From the NCBI GenBank assembly GCA_017521425.1, contig JAFXCQ010000004.1, forward strand, positions 48,991-112,990: a stretch of 64,000 bases of DNA. Reading direction: 5' to 3'. The position numbers and the translations under genes were made by a program. This DNA comes from Clostridia bacterium. Its GTDB lineage: Bacteria > Bacillota > Clostridia > Oscillospirales > Acutalibacteraceae. Below are positions 17,880 to 25,016 of the stretch, piece after piece (position 1 is the first letter of the stretch; each line of letters starts with the position of its first letter). The notes under the pieces are model-generated. The model was not told the origin of the DNA. It saw only the letters and a list, made by a program, of their open reading frames with translations, and ran no database searches.

Positions 17880-18785
17880 TTGTCAGCGGATTTACATTGC
17901 CATACAAGACTTTCAAATGGCTCACTCGGAATTGAAGATTTAATCTCTCTTGCAAAAAAACGTAATATTTCATCAATTGCGATTACTGACCTTGATTGCT
18001 TGGCTGGTACTGTCAGGGGGAAGATTATAGGAGAAAGAGCTGGAGTCAGGGTTATTCCTGGTGTAGAGCTTTCTGCAACAGATAAAACAAATAATCAGGA
18101 AATTCACTTAATTTGTTATTTACCAGATTTTCCTGACAGATTAGAGGGGCTTTGTAGCAGAAACTCACAGTTAAGAAAGCGTTCTTCTCACTTTATGATG
18201 CTTAAAGTTGCTCAACGCTATCCTATAACTACTGAATTTATTGTAAAATGCGCCTCAGGTTCTACTAATGTTTATAAAGTTCACATTATGCAGGCACTTA
18301 TTGAAAATGGTTTTACTGACAAAATTTATAGTGACCTTTACGATGAGCTTTTTAATGCTGAAAACGAAAATTCAATAAATCATTCACCCGAGTACGAAGA
18401 TGTTTTTGATGTTTTAAAAGCAATTCACGATGCTGGCGGTATAGCTGTTTTAACACACCCATTCCGTTCAAAAAATCCTGAGTTATTAGATAAATTAGTT
18501 GAAGCAGGTCTTGACGGTATTGAAGTTTACACACCAAATATGTCACCGGAGCAAAAAGCGGAACTTATTAAATACGCAAAATCACACAAATTACTTACAA
18601 CAGGTGGCACAAACTTCAAAGGTCTTTATAATAAACATATTCTTTCTGTTGGCGATTGCGATTTACCAGACGAATGTGTAAATGAACTTTTAACATATAA
18701 ATCCCGACAGAAGAAAGCACAGAAAAAAGCCGCGCAGGCTAAAGCAAATGAAAAATTACAAGACGCAATAAATGCTACGAAATAA
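17880..18785 (+). CDS. PHP-domain protein with eroded metal site
   Basis: A PHP-fold protein, the family of metal-dependent phosphoesterases. The first motif DLHCHTRLSNGS, the glutamate in VIPGVELSA and LTHPFRS are kept. However the usual TDHD reads ITDLDCLAG, and the last metal pair (normally GSDFH) reads GGTNFKG. Some ligands of the trinuclear site are therefore missing and catalysis is doubtful. The C-terminus is a lysine/alanine-rich coiled tail (RQKKAQKKAAQAKANEK). The start is TTG 17880, seven bases after AAAGGAAGG; an in-frame TTG at 17856 precedes that site. Alone, with its own terminator; substrate unknown. Confidence 0.75.
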   Translation: MSADLHCHTRLSNGSLGIEDLISLAKKRNISSIAITDLDCLAGTVRGKIIGERAGVRVIPGVELSATDKTNNQEIHLICYLPDFPDRLEGLCSRNSQLRKRSSHFMMLKVAQRYPITTEFIVKCASGSTNVYKVHIMQALIENGFTDKIYSDLYDELFNAENENSINHSPEYEDVFDVLKAIHDAGGIAVLTHPFRSKNPELLDKLVEAGLDGIEVYTPNMSPEQKAELIKYAKSHKLLTTGGTNFKGLYNKHILSVGDCDLPDECVNELLTYKSRQKKAQKKAAQAKANEKLQDAINATK

Positions 18786-18790
18786 AAAAA

Positions 18791-18816
18791 GGCAGTCGGA
18801 AGACTGCTTTTTTTAT
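18791..18816 (+). terminator. Terminator after the PHP gene
   Basis: GGCAGTC-GGAA-GACTGCT followed by T7, five bases after the stop. Confidence 0.92.
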
Positions 18817-18962
18817 TTCAGTAATCAGGAAAGAGGAATTAGGAATCAGTGCTTCGCAAACAACAAAATATCCTATCATTTAAGTTTATAGTAAACTTTA
18901 ATGATAGGATAAATTCATTTTTATAAAACTCTGATTCCTAGTTCCTAATTCCTGGTTTCTGA
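18817..18962. repeat. Nested palindrome between convergent genes (18.9 kb)
   Basis: Outer arms built from aggaattaggaatcag and its approximate complement (ctgattcctagttcctaatt) enclose an inner hairpin with arms tatcctatcattta and taatgataggata at 18868-18913. Confidence 0.65.
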
Positions 18963-20435
18963 TTATTTCGCTCTTCTTTCTTCGAGCTCTTTATTCATTG
19001 TTGCAAGTGTTTTCTTGTCAAGGTTGTAAACAAGACCAAGACCAATGAATTGGAAGATACCCGCTACAAGATAAAGAATAGCTACGAGCATACGAATATC
19101 ACAAGCTACTTCCCAGCTAAGTAAATTAACATCAATAGCAGTAAAGTTACCATTTGCATCAGGAGCGGAGTTATTTACATAACCCATCGTTCCCATAATT
19201 GCTACTGCTGCCGCTGGTCCTAAGCCTTGAGCAAGCTTACGGAAGAATGAATGAAGTGAATAAACAACGCCTTCTTCACGAACACCGAATTTCCATTCGT
19301 TATAGTCAATAGCGTCACCCATCATAGCCCATGAAACTGTTGAATAAATACCAAGACCTAATGCACAAATAAGCTGACCTACAATGTAAATAATTAAATC
19401 TATTTTTGTGTTATCTTCTGTTACAGGAATAATTCCAAGTGGTGCAAGGAAGAGAATTGCTGCACCAACGATGTAGCAAATTGAACCAATTGTAGAAAGT
19501 TCTTTTTTACCAAATTTCTTAACCATTTTACTTGCGAGTGGTGTAAATAACACAATAGGAATCATTGCAAATCCTGAAACAAGACCTGAAATCCTTGCAT
19601 CATCAAAATAAATCTGAAAAGTAACTGAAACAGCAGTTGCAGCACCCTGCATACCAATAAACATACCCATAGCAGCAAGAGTTGCACCAACTGCAGGTCT
19701 GTTTTTCATAAAGTTAGCCATCGCTTTAATAACATTAAATTTAGGCTGGTCTTCGTTACATTTTACATCTGTGTCAACACGGATTACTGTGTTTTTAATC
19801 ATTACCTGGAAGCAGATAAATCCAACAACACCCATAACTAAAGCGATTATAAATACACGCATACCGTTAAGAGATTGGTCTTTATTGTAAATAATATATG
19901 GGAATACTACCATAGGAACAAAATTACCTAACATACTACCAATTGAACGCCAAGCAGAAAGAGAAGCTCTGTTACCGTCATCAGAAGAAATGAGTGATAA
20001 AAGTGAACCATAAGGAACATTAGCTACTGTGTAGAATGCATCCCAAAGTACATAACCACCAATGAAAATTGCAATTTTTGCAGCAACCGGAGCTTGTGGT
20101 AACGGAATAAAGCAACAAGCACCACCAACTATAAGTCCTATTGAACCTACAAATATATACTGTAAGAATTTGTTTCTTTTCTTGTATGCTCTTTTATCAG
20201 CATCAATAATTGAACCGATAAGTGGGTCATTTATTGCATCCCAAACCTGAACTACAATTAAAAGAAGTGAGTACCATTGACTAAGACCCATAACCTGTGT
20301 CCAGAAAAGTGCCATTGTACCTTTAAGTGCAAAAGACATATTACATCCTAAGTCACCCATCATATAGGCAGCTGAATCGCGTATGCCAAATTTACGATGC
20401 CCATTGGCATCTAATTTAACAGGTTTTTTTGCCAT
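18963..20435 (-). CDS. GPH-family sugar:cation symporter (MFS)
   Basis: A 490-residue integral membrane protein with about 12 hydrophobic segments, resembling MelB/XylP-type glycoside-pentoside-hexuronide transporters. These import sugars or glycosides with Na+ or H+. The family block QVWDAINDPLIGSIIDADK lies near residues 65-83, and GDAIDYNEWKFGVREEGVVYS near 370-390 is the conserved cytoplasmic loop motif. AAGGAG precedes ATG 20435. It is divergent from the sugar isomerase-like gene at 20699, so the two may be jointly regulated. Substrate cannot be deduced; the neighbour suggests a sugar or sugar acid. Confidence 0.9.
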   Translation of the reverse strand: MAKKPVKLDANGHRKFGIRDSAAYMMGDLGCNMSFALKGTMALFWTQVMGLSQWYSLLLIVVQVWDAINDPLIGSIIDADKRAYKKRNKFLQYIFVGSIGLIVGGACCFIPLPQAPVAAKIAIFIGGYVLWDAFYTVANVPYGSLLSLISSDDGNRASLSAWRSIGSMLGNFVPMVVFPYIIYNKDQSLNGMRVFIIALVMGVVGFICFQVMIKNTVIRVDTDVKCNEDQPKFNVIKAMANFMKNRPAVGATLAAMGMFIGMQGAATAVSVTFQIYFDDARISGLVSGFAMIPIVLFTPLASKMVKKFGKKELSTIGSICYIVGAAILFLAPLGIIPVTEDNTKIDLIIYIVGQLICALGLGIYSTVSWAMMGDAIDYNEWKFGVREEGVVYSLHSFFRKLAQGLGPAAAVAIMGTMGYVNNSAPDANGNFTAIDVNLLSWEVACDIRMLVAILYLVAGIFQFIGLGLVYNLDKKTLATMNKELEERRAK

Positions 20436-20634
20436 AAAAATTTCTCCTTTATGAATTACTCAGTTTCTATTTTCCTTAACAGAAACTTATTGATTATATT
20501 ATAACTTAATACATTCTTTTATGTTATGATAATTTTTAGGTTTTTAGGCACGATTTTTAGAAATAGTTAAAAAATAAACAAAAATTTCACTAAAATATGG
20601 AAATTTGTATTAAAAATAACATATCTGAATTATA

Positions 20635-20663
20635 TTGACATTCAATTAAATTAAGGATAAAAT
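20635..20663 (+). promoter_or_regulatory. Promoter for the isomerase/nitroreductase pair
   Basis: TTGACA (20635-20640), 17 bases, TAAAAT (20658-20663), 35 bases before the ATG. Confidence 0.7.
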
Positions 20664-20698
20664 TTATTAAGATATATTTTTTATGAAAGTGTGATTTT

Positions 20699-21577
20699 AT
20701 GAAAGTTTCTACAACTACTTCGAGAATAGCAAAAAGATTTGATGACTTTACCTCTTTAAAAGTTATTGCAGATGCAGGCTTTGACGCAGTTGACTACTCT
20801 ATGTTCTGTATGAATGAAGAAAAAAACTGTATATTAAATACAGATGGTTACAAAGAGCACATTTTAAAGGTAAAAGAATATGCCCAAAGTCTTGGTCTTC
20901 ACTTCAATCAGGCACACGCGCCATTCCCAACTTTAAGAGATGGTGACGAAGAATATAATAAAGAAAATTTTCCAAAAGTAAAAAGAGCAATTGAAATTGC
21001 GGGTATGTTGGGAATAGAAAATATTGTTATTCACCCTGTTGTATTTAAAGAAAATCAAAAAGAAAAAAATATTGCAATGTACTTAGAACTTGCAGAGGTA
21101 GCAAAAAAGTCGAATGTTAAAATTGCACTTGAAAATATGTTTGGTAAAACAAACCCTGAAACAAATAAAAAATTACCTAACGTTTGTAGTCTTGGCGAAG
21201 AATTTGCAGATTATTATGACGCATTACCAAAAGAATATTTTTCTTGTTGTGTAGATATTGGTCACTGCGGTCTTGTTGGTTCTACTGCCGGTGAAATGAT
21301 AAGAACATTAGGAAGCAGAGTAGCTTGTCTTCATACTCACGATAATAACGAGTTTGACGATTTACACTACCCACCATTTATGTTCGACTTAGATTGGGAC
21401 GATATAGCAAAAGCATTGGCAGAAATTGATTACAACGGTTACATAACTCTTGAAAGCGACTGTGTTTATGACCAGATGCCACTTGATATTGTTCCATATA
21501 TGGCAAAATATATGTGTGAAGCGGCAAAAAAACTTGGTAGAATGATAGAAGATTATAAAAAGGAGCTTAAAAAATGA
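20699..21577 (+). CDS. Sugar phosphate isomerase/epimerase-like TIM barrel
   Basis: A 292-residue xylose-isomerase-type (AP endonuclease 2 superfamily) barrel. Metal-ligand blocks seen are NQAHAPFP (near 73), ENIVIHPVV (near 107), IALENMFG (about 143), CCVDIGHCGL (about 183), CLHTHDNN (about 210) and ITLESDC (about 250). Isomerase or epimerase activity on an unidentified sugar is inferred. The ribosome site is weak (GAAAG). The stop overlaps the next ATG by four bases (ATGA at 21574-21577), so the nitroreductase is translationally coupled. The GPH symporter is divergently transcribed. Confidence 0.8.
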   Translation: MKVSTTTSRIAKRFDDFTSLKVIADAGFDAVDYSMFCMNEEKNCILNTDGYKEHILKVKEYAQSLGLHFNQAHAPFPTLRDGDEEYNKENFPKVKRAIEIAGMLGIENIVIHPVVFKENQKEKNIAMYLELAEVAKKSNVKIALENMFGKTNPETNKKLPNVCSLGEEFADYYDALPKEYFSCCVDIGHCGLVGSTAGEMIRTLGSRVACLHTHDNNEFDDLHYPPFMFDLDWDDIAKALAEIDYNGYITLESDCVYDQMPLDIVPYMAKYMCEAAKKLGRMIEDYKKELKK

Positions 21578-22104
21578 ATTTTAGTGAAATAGCAAAAACA
21601 CGACAATCTTGTCGTATTTACGATAACACAAAAAATGTTGAAGACGAAAAAATTCAGGCAATTTTAGAAAGTACAATTCTTTCTCCATCTGCTTGTAATG
21701 CACAACCATATCACTTTACTGTATGTAAAGGCGAAAAGGCGAAAGAAGTAGCAGAAGCAACAAGAGGAATGGGTATGAATAAATTTACTGAAGATGTACC
21801 TGTTATGATTGTCATTTCTGAAGAAGCATATAATAAGACAGCGGGAATCGGCTCTAAAATTAAAGACAATGATTACCGTTCAATTGATATAGGAATTGCC
21901 ACTGCATATTTGACTGCAGAAGCTACTGCGCAAGGGCTTGAAACTTGTATTTTAGGTTGGCTTGATGATAAAAAAATCAGAAAAATCTGTGATTTAAAGC
22001 ACCCTGTAAGACTTGTTATTGCTTTAGGTTATCCAAAAGAAAATTACGAATTAAGAGAAAAAAAGAGAAAATCATTTGATGAATTGATTACTATAATTGA
22101 ATAA
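21574..22104 (+). CDS. Nitroreductase-family FMN protein (second copy)
   Basis: A 176-residue FMN-dependent oxidoreductase fold. It opens with AKTRQSCRIYDNTKNV, has LSPSACNAQPYHFTV near 35-49, and the late flavin loop GLETCILGWLDDKKIRKI near 130. It differs considerably from the copy at 8334, so these are separate subfamilies, not a recent duplication. Translationally coupled to the isomerase-like gene. Substrate unknown. It is followed directly by a good terminator. Confidence 0.85.
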   Translation: MNFSEIAKTRQSCRIYDNTKNVEDEKIQAILESTILSPSACNAQPYHFTVCKGEKAKEVAEATRGMGMNKFTEDVPVMIVISEEAYNKTAGIGSKIKDNDYRSIDIGIATAYLTAEATAQGLETCILGWLDDKKIRKICDLKHPVRLVIALGYPKENYELREKKRKSFDELITIIE

Positions 22105-22108
22105 AAAT

Positions 22109-22147
22109 TGTGGCTATTTGTGTAAAATACAAGTAGCCATTTTTATT
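22109..22147 (+). terminator. Terminator before the cobalamin riboswitch
   Basis: Stem TGGCTATTTGT / ACAAGTAGCCA with a GTAAAAT loop, then TTTTTATT. It insulates the riboswitch operon from the nitroreductase. Confidence 0.92.
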
Positions 22148-22174
22148 GCAAATTTTTATTAAAAGTGATATTAT
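22146..22174 (+). promoter_or_regulatory. Promoter of the cobalamin riboswitch operon
   Basis: TTGCAA (22146-22151), 17 bases, TATTAT (22169-22174), about 15 bases before the aptamer. Confidence 0.6.
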
Positions 22175-22187
22175 ATATAAGTTCAAA

Positions 22188-22437
22188 AAACCAACTACTA
22201 AAATGGAATCAGTTGAAAATACTGAACGAGCCCGTCGCCGTGAGTGAATTTTAAATTTTTCTTGTGCCACATACCGCAACGTAGCAGACAAACCATTGGA
22301 TTTTTTAAATCTGAGAAGGTGAAAAATTTTCACAAGTCGGAATACTTTTTATTAGTTGCTTTTCTTAAACTTTGCGAGAGCCGAAAAAAGAATTGAAAAA
22401 ATAAATAGTGGTAAACCCACAAAGGAGAAAGATAATT
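22188..22437 (+). promoter_or_regulatory. Cobalamin (B12) riboswitch
   Basis: The core reads in family order: GGAATCAGTTGAAAATACTG, then GAACGAGCCCGTCGCCGTGA, then a GCCACA segment, then GAGAAGGTGAAAA and the B12-box-like AAGTCGGAATAC. CCAACTA (22191-22197) can close the aptamer with TAGTTG (22353-22358). Downstream, GTGG-TAAA-CCCAC sits directly before AAAGGAG, so the output is probably translational. The downstream genes, a transcobalamin-like lipoprotein and an ECF S-component, fit B12 control. The B12 box departs from consensus. Confidence 0.8.
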
Positions 22438-22438
22438 T

Positions 22439-22897
22439 ATGAAAACTAAAATTTTTAGTAAGAAATTATTAGTTACTCTTTCAATTGTGCTTATTGCGGT
22501 TATGGCACTCGTTGTTGCAGGATGTACTAATAACAAAACAGACGAACCAACAACCACAGAGTCAGTACAGACTACTGAAAAACCTTCTGTTATTCACAAG
22601 GGCGAGGGCAAAAATGCTTTTGTATTTATTGTTACTGATGCCGATGGAAATAACACTCACTTTATGATTAAAAGTGATAAAGAAACTGTTGGCGAAGCAC
22701 TTATGGAATTAGGTTTAATTTCTGGTGAAGAAGGTCAGTATGGTCTTTATGTTAAAACTGTAAATGGAATTACACTTGATTACGATAAAGATAAAATGTA
22801 CTGGGCATTTTATGAAGAAAACAATTACGCAAATCAGGGTGTTGATCAGACTCCTATAACTGAGGGCGGAGTTTATACATTTAAAGCAGAAAAATGA
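22439..22897 (+). CDS. Transcobalamin-like (DUF4430) lipoprotein
   Basis: A 152-residue exported lipoprotein: basic start, hydrophobic LLVTLSIVLIAVMALVV, lipobox VAGC with Cys29. After a Thr/Glu-rich linker the C-terminal ~95 residues match the DUF4430 / Transcobalamin-like C-terminal pattern, with HFMIKSDKETVGEALMELGL near 67-86 and MYWAFYEENNYANQGVDQT near 120-138. That domain resembles the beta domain of intrinsic factor and transcobalamin. Under a B12 riboswitch and coupled by a four-base overlap to an ECF S-component, it is inferred to capture cobalamin or a corrinoid at the cell surface. GGAG lies about ten bases before the ATG. Confidence 0.85.
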   Translation: MKTKIFSKKLLVTLSIVLIAVMALVVAGCTNNKTDEPTTTESVQTTEKPSVIHKGEGKNAFVFIVTDADGNNTHFMIKSDKETVGEALMELGLISGEEGQYGLYVKTVNGITLDYDKDKMYWAFYEENNYANQGVDQTPITEGGVYTFKAEK

Positions 22898-23403
22898 AAC
22901 TGAAGGTTAAAGAAATAACTGTTTTTGCAATGATGGGTGCATTGATTTTCGCACTTAAAAAAGTGATGGAATTTGCACCTAATGTACATTTAGTTGGCGT
23001 ATTTATTATTGCTTTGACAGTAGTTTACAGAAAAAAGGCGTTGTATCCATTATACATTTATGTATTTTTAGACGGTCTTTTTGGTGGATTTTCTACCTGG
23101 TGGGTGCCATATCTTTATATATGGACAATACTCTTTGGAGTAACAATGCTTTTACCAAAAAATATGAATCCGAAGCTACAACCAATTATATATATGTCTG
23201 TCTGTGCGTTGCACGGATTTTTATACGGTACTTTATATGCACCCGCACAAGCAATATTTTTCAATTTAGATTTTAATGGTACTATTGCGTGGATAGTTGC
23301 AGGTCTCCCTTACGATTTAATTCACGGAATTAGCAATTTTATCTGTGGCATTTTAATTGTGCCAATTATTACTGTTTTAAAAAAAATAGAAAAACAAGCC
23401 TGA
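22894..23403 (+). CDS. ECF transporter S component, predicted cobalamin-specific
   Basis: A 169-residue membrane protein with five or six hydrophobic segments, the size and layout of ECF substrate-binding subunits. It opens with VKEITVFAMMGALIFALKKVME, an N-terminal helix containing the A-x-x-x-A-type contact used to dock on EcfT. Later segments include FLDGLFGGFSTWWVPYLYIW and LPYDLIHGISNFICGILI. ATGA overlap at 22894-22897 ties it to the DUF4430 lipoprotein, and both lie behind a B12 riboswitch, so cobalamin or precursor uptake is inferred. EcfA and EcfT are not in the window, as expected for group II systems that share an energising module. Confidence 0.85.
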   Translation: MKLKVKEITVFAMMGALIFALKKVMEFAPNVHLVGVFIIALTVVYRKKALYPLYIYVFLDGLFGGFSTWWVPYLYIWTILFGVTMLLPKNMNPKLQPIIYMSVCALHGFLYGTLYAPAQAIFFNLDFNGTIAWIVAGLPYDLIHGISNFICGILIVPIITVLKKIEKQA

Positions 23404-23645
23404 AAGTTTTTAATAAAAAATTGAAAATTTCGGAAGGCTTCGCCTTGATTATAATTAAATATTTATAAAAAAGACTACATTCTTTCATTTTAAGTTTAAT
23501 CTTAAATGAGAGAATGTAGTTTATTTTTAAAAAATATAGAATAAAGAATAAATGAAACGATAAATTAACTATTACAACTAATTATTACAATGCCGACCGC
23601 AGGTCCCACAATTTTCAATTTTCAACTTTCAATTTTCAATTGTAA
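23404..23645. repeat. Nested-palindrome intergenic repeat (23.5 kb)
   Basis: It holds cggaaggcttcgccttgat, hairpin arms actacattctttcatttta and aaatgagagaatgtagt (23474-23520), and, on the far side, gccgaccgcaggtcccaca with an AT arm (aattttcaattttcaa) able to pair with the left arm. The hairpin ends the ECF operon. Confidence 0.65.
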
Positions 23646-23657
23646 AAATGCCAATTT

Positions 23658-24698
23658 TTACTGTCTTCCCGCAACACTTTTCAAAACTGTACCTAAAGTT
23701 TGTTCAATGCTCTGCGAGATTGCAGGGTCAAGATTTTTTAAGTTTCTATAAAATTTAACTGCTTCATCAAATGAAAAATTAAACTTTGAAGAATAACTCT
23801 TTTCTAAATTTATAAATACCGTTTCAAACGCTTCCTGAACTTTTAGTGGGTCTAAATTTTCAAAGCCAATTGTTGTATTTTCATGAAGCTGTGTACTTAT
23901 GTTAGAAATTATTCCACTTTCAAAAAATTCACCAAATATACTCCAGTTTACAGGGTAGTGTTGCGAAAATGCAAGGGCATTTGTTTCTACAATATTATAA
24001 TTTTCATTATATAAAAGCACACCTACAACCGAGCCGGTTGGTAAAATATTTAAAAGCTTTTCTGAAACTTTTTTATATGCTTCACTTTTGAACTGTTCTT
24101 TTCTTAAACCCGGTCCGTCAAAATTGTAAACCTGTTTTATTTTCTTAAAAACATTCTGTGGCGCTTCCATAGCACTTACAAGTGCTAAATTTCCACCTTT
24201 AGAATGTCCCACAACATAAATTTCTGTGTCACTTAATTTATGAGTATTCGTTTTTAAATATTCTATTGCTAAATTATGTGTAAAGGTCGGGTAAGAGTAT
24301 GTAACTCTGAAATTTTCAATCCAACCTATAATTGAAGAATCTGTACCCTTGAAGCTTACAATTGTTTTTTTACTTATTCTGAAGGTACACGCACCAAATT
24401 GTGTATTCTCTGTTGTAAGGTTTATAAAATTACTTACCTTTAAATTTTTATATCGTTCACTGTTTCTTATAATTTCTAATGCTTCATAGGCAGTTTTCAC
24501 CATTTCTCCCATTTCTGTTTCCAATGGTTTTACTTCCTGTGATGAAATATAAAAATCTTCAAGGGATTTTGATGTACTGAAGGTTTTAAGTGGAATATAA
24601 ACTAAAATAGCACAAAGTAAATTATCTATATTATTCCAATGAACATCCTTTATCATAACATTTTTGTAATTTTCAAGGTAATCTAAAATTGTAAACAT
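23658..24698 (-). CDS. Mbeg1-like alpha/beta hydrolase (DUF2974)
   Basis: A 346-residue predicted lipase/esterase. The nucleophile elbow GHSKGGNLALVSAM is near residue 165, preceded by the substrate-loop block ISFKGTDSSIIGWIENF-like near 130-145 and followed by YNFDGPGLRK, characteristic of the family. There is no signal peptide, so it is probably cytoplasmic. The natural substrate is unknown. The ribosome site AGAGGGGTG precedes ATG 24698. It lies downstream of the gyrA-LCP operon but is separated from it by a strong terminator, so it is probably transcribed alone. Confidence 0.82.
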   Translation of the reverse strand: MFTILDYLENYKNVMIKDVHWNNIDNLLCAILVYIPLKTFSTSKSLEDFYISSQEVKPLETEMGEMVKTAYEALEIIRNSERYKNLKVSNFINLTTENTQFGACTFRISKKTIVSFKGTDSSIIGWIENFRVTYSYPTFTHNLAIEYLKTNTHKLSDTEIYVVGHSKGGNLALVSAMEAPQNVFKKIKQVYNFDGPGLRKEQFKSEAYKKVSEKLLNILPTGSVVGVLLYNENYNIVETNALAFSQHYPVNWSIFGEFFESGIISNISTQLHENTTIGFENLDPLKVQEAFETVFINLEKSYSSKFNFSFDEAVKFYRNLKNLDPAISQSIEQTLGTVLKSVAGRQ

Positions 24699-24718
24699 AA
24701 TAACACCCCTCTAAACGA

Positions 24719-24757
24719 AAACCCACACTAAAATATATTCAATTTTAGTGTGGGTTA
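24719..24757 (-). terminator. Strong terminator ending the gyr/LCP operon
   Basis: A 15-base perfect stem AACCCACACTAAAAT / ATTTTAGTGTGGGTT with a seven-base loop, flanked by A/T runs on both sides. Confidence 0.92.
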
Positions 24758-24765
24758 TTATTCAT

Positions 24766-25014
24766 TTAAAATCCGATTGGTCTTTCTGAAATTTCTAAAC
24801 AAACAGCAGTTATAAAGAATGAAAGCAAAAATAAAAATATAAAACCTAAAGTGATTATTATTCTTCTTATTCTTTCTTTTTTCTTTACAATACGACTTTC
24901 GCCTATGACATAGCTGCTTTTTGTACCCATTTTCCCCGGGTAATATTTAGCAAAGCCATAGTAACTTTTTCGTTTTATAACATCTTCATTTTTTTCGTGT
25001 TTACGAAAAATCAT
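24766..25014 (-). CDS. Small single-span membrane protein linked to LCP
   Basis: An 82-residue protein with a basic N-terminal half (KRKSYYGFAKYYPGKMGTK, VKKKERIRR) and one membrane helix near residues 50-72 (IIITLGFIFLFLLSFFITAV). The ATG comes two bases after the LCP stop, with GGAGAA as ribosome site inside the LCP gene's end, so coupling is strong. I do not recognise the family. Its position suggests an accessory to the LCP ligase or to wall-polymer attachment, but that is inference only. Confidence 0.72.
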   Translation of the reverse strand: MIFRKHEKNEDVIKRKSYYGFAKYYPGKMGTKSSYVIGESRIVKKKERIRRIIITLGFIFLFLLSFFITAVCLEISERPIGF

Positions 25015-25016
25015 TG

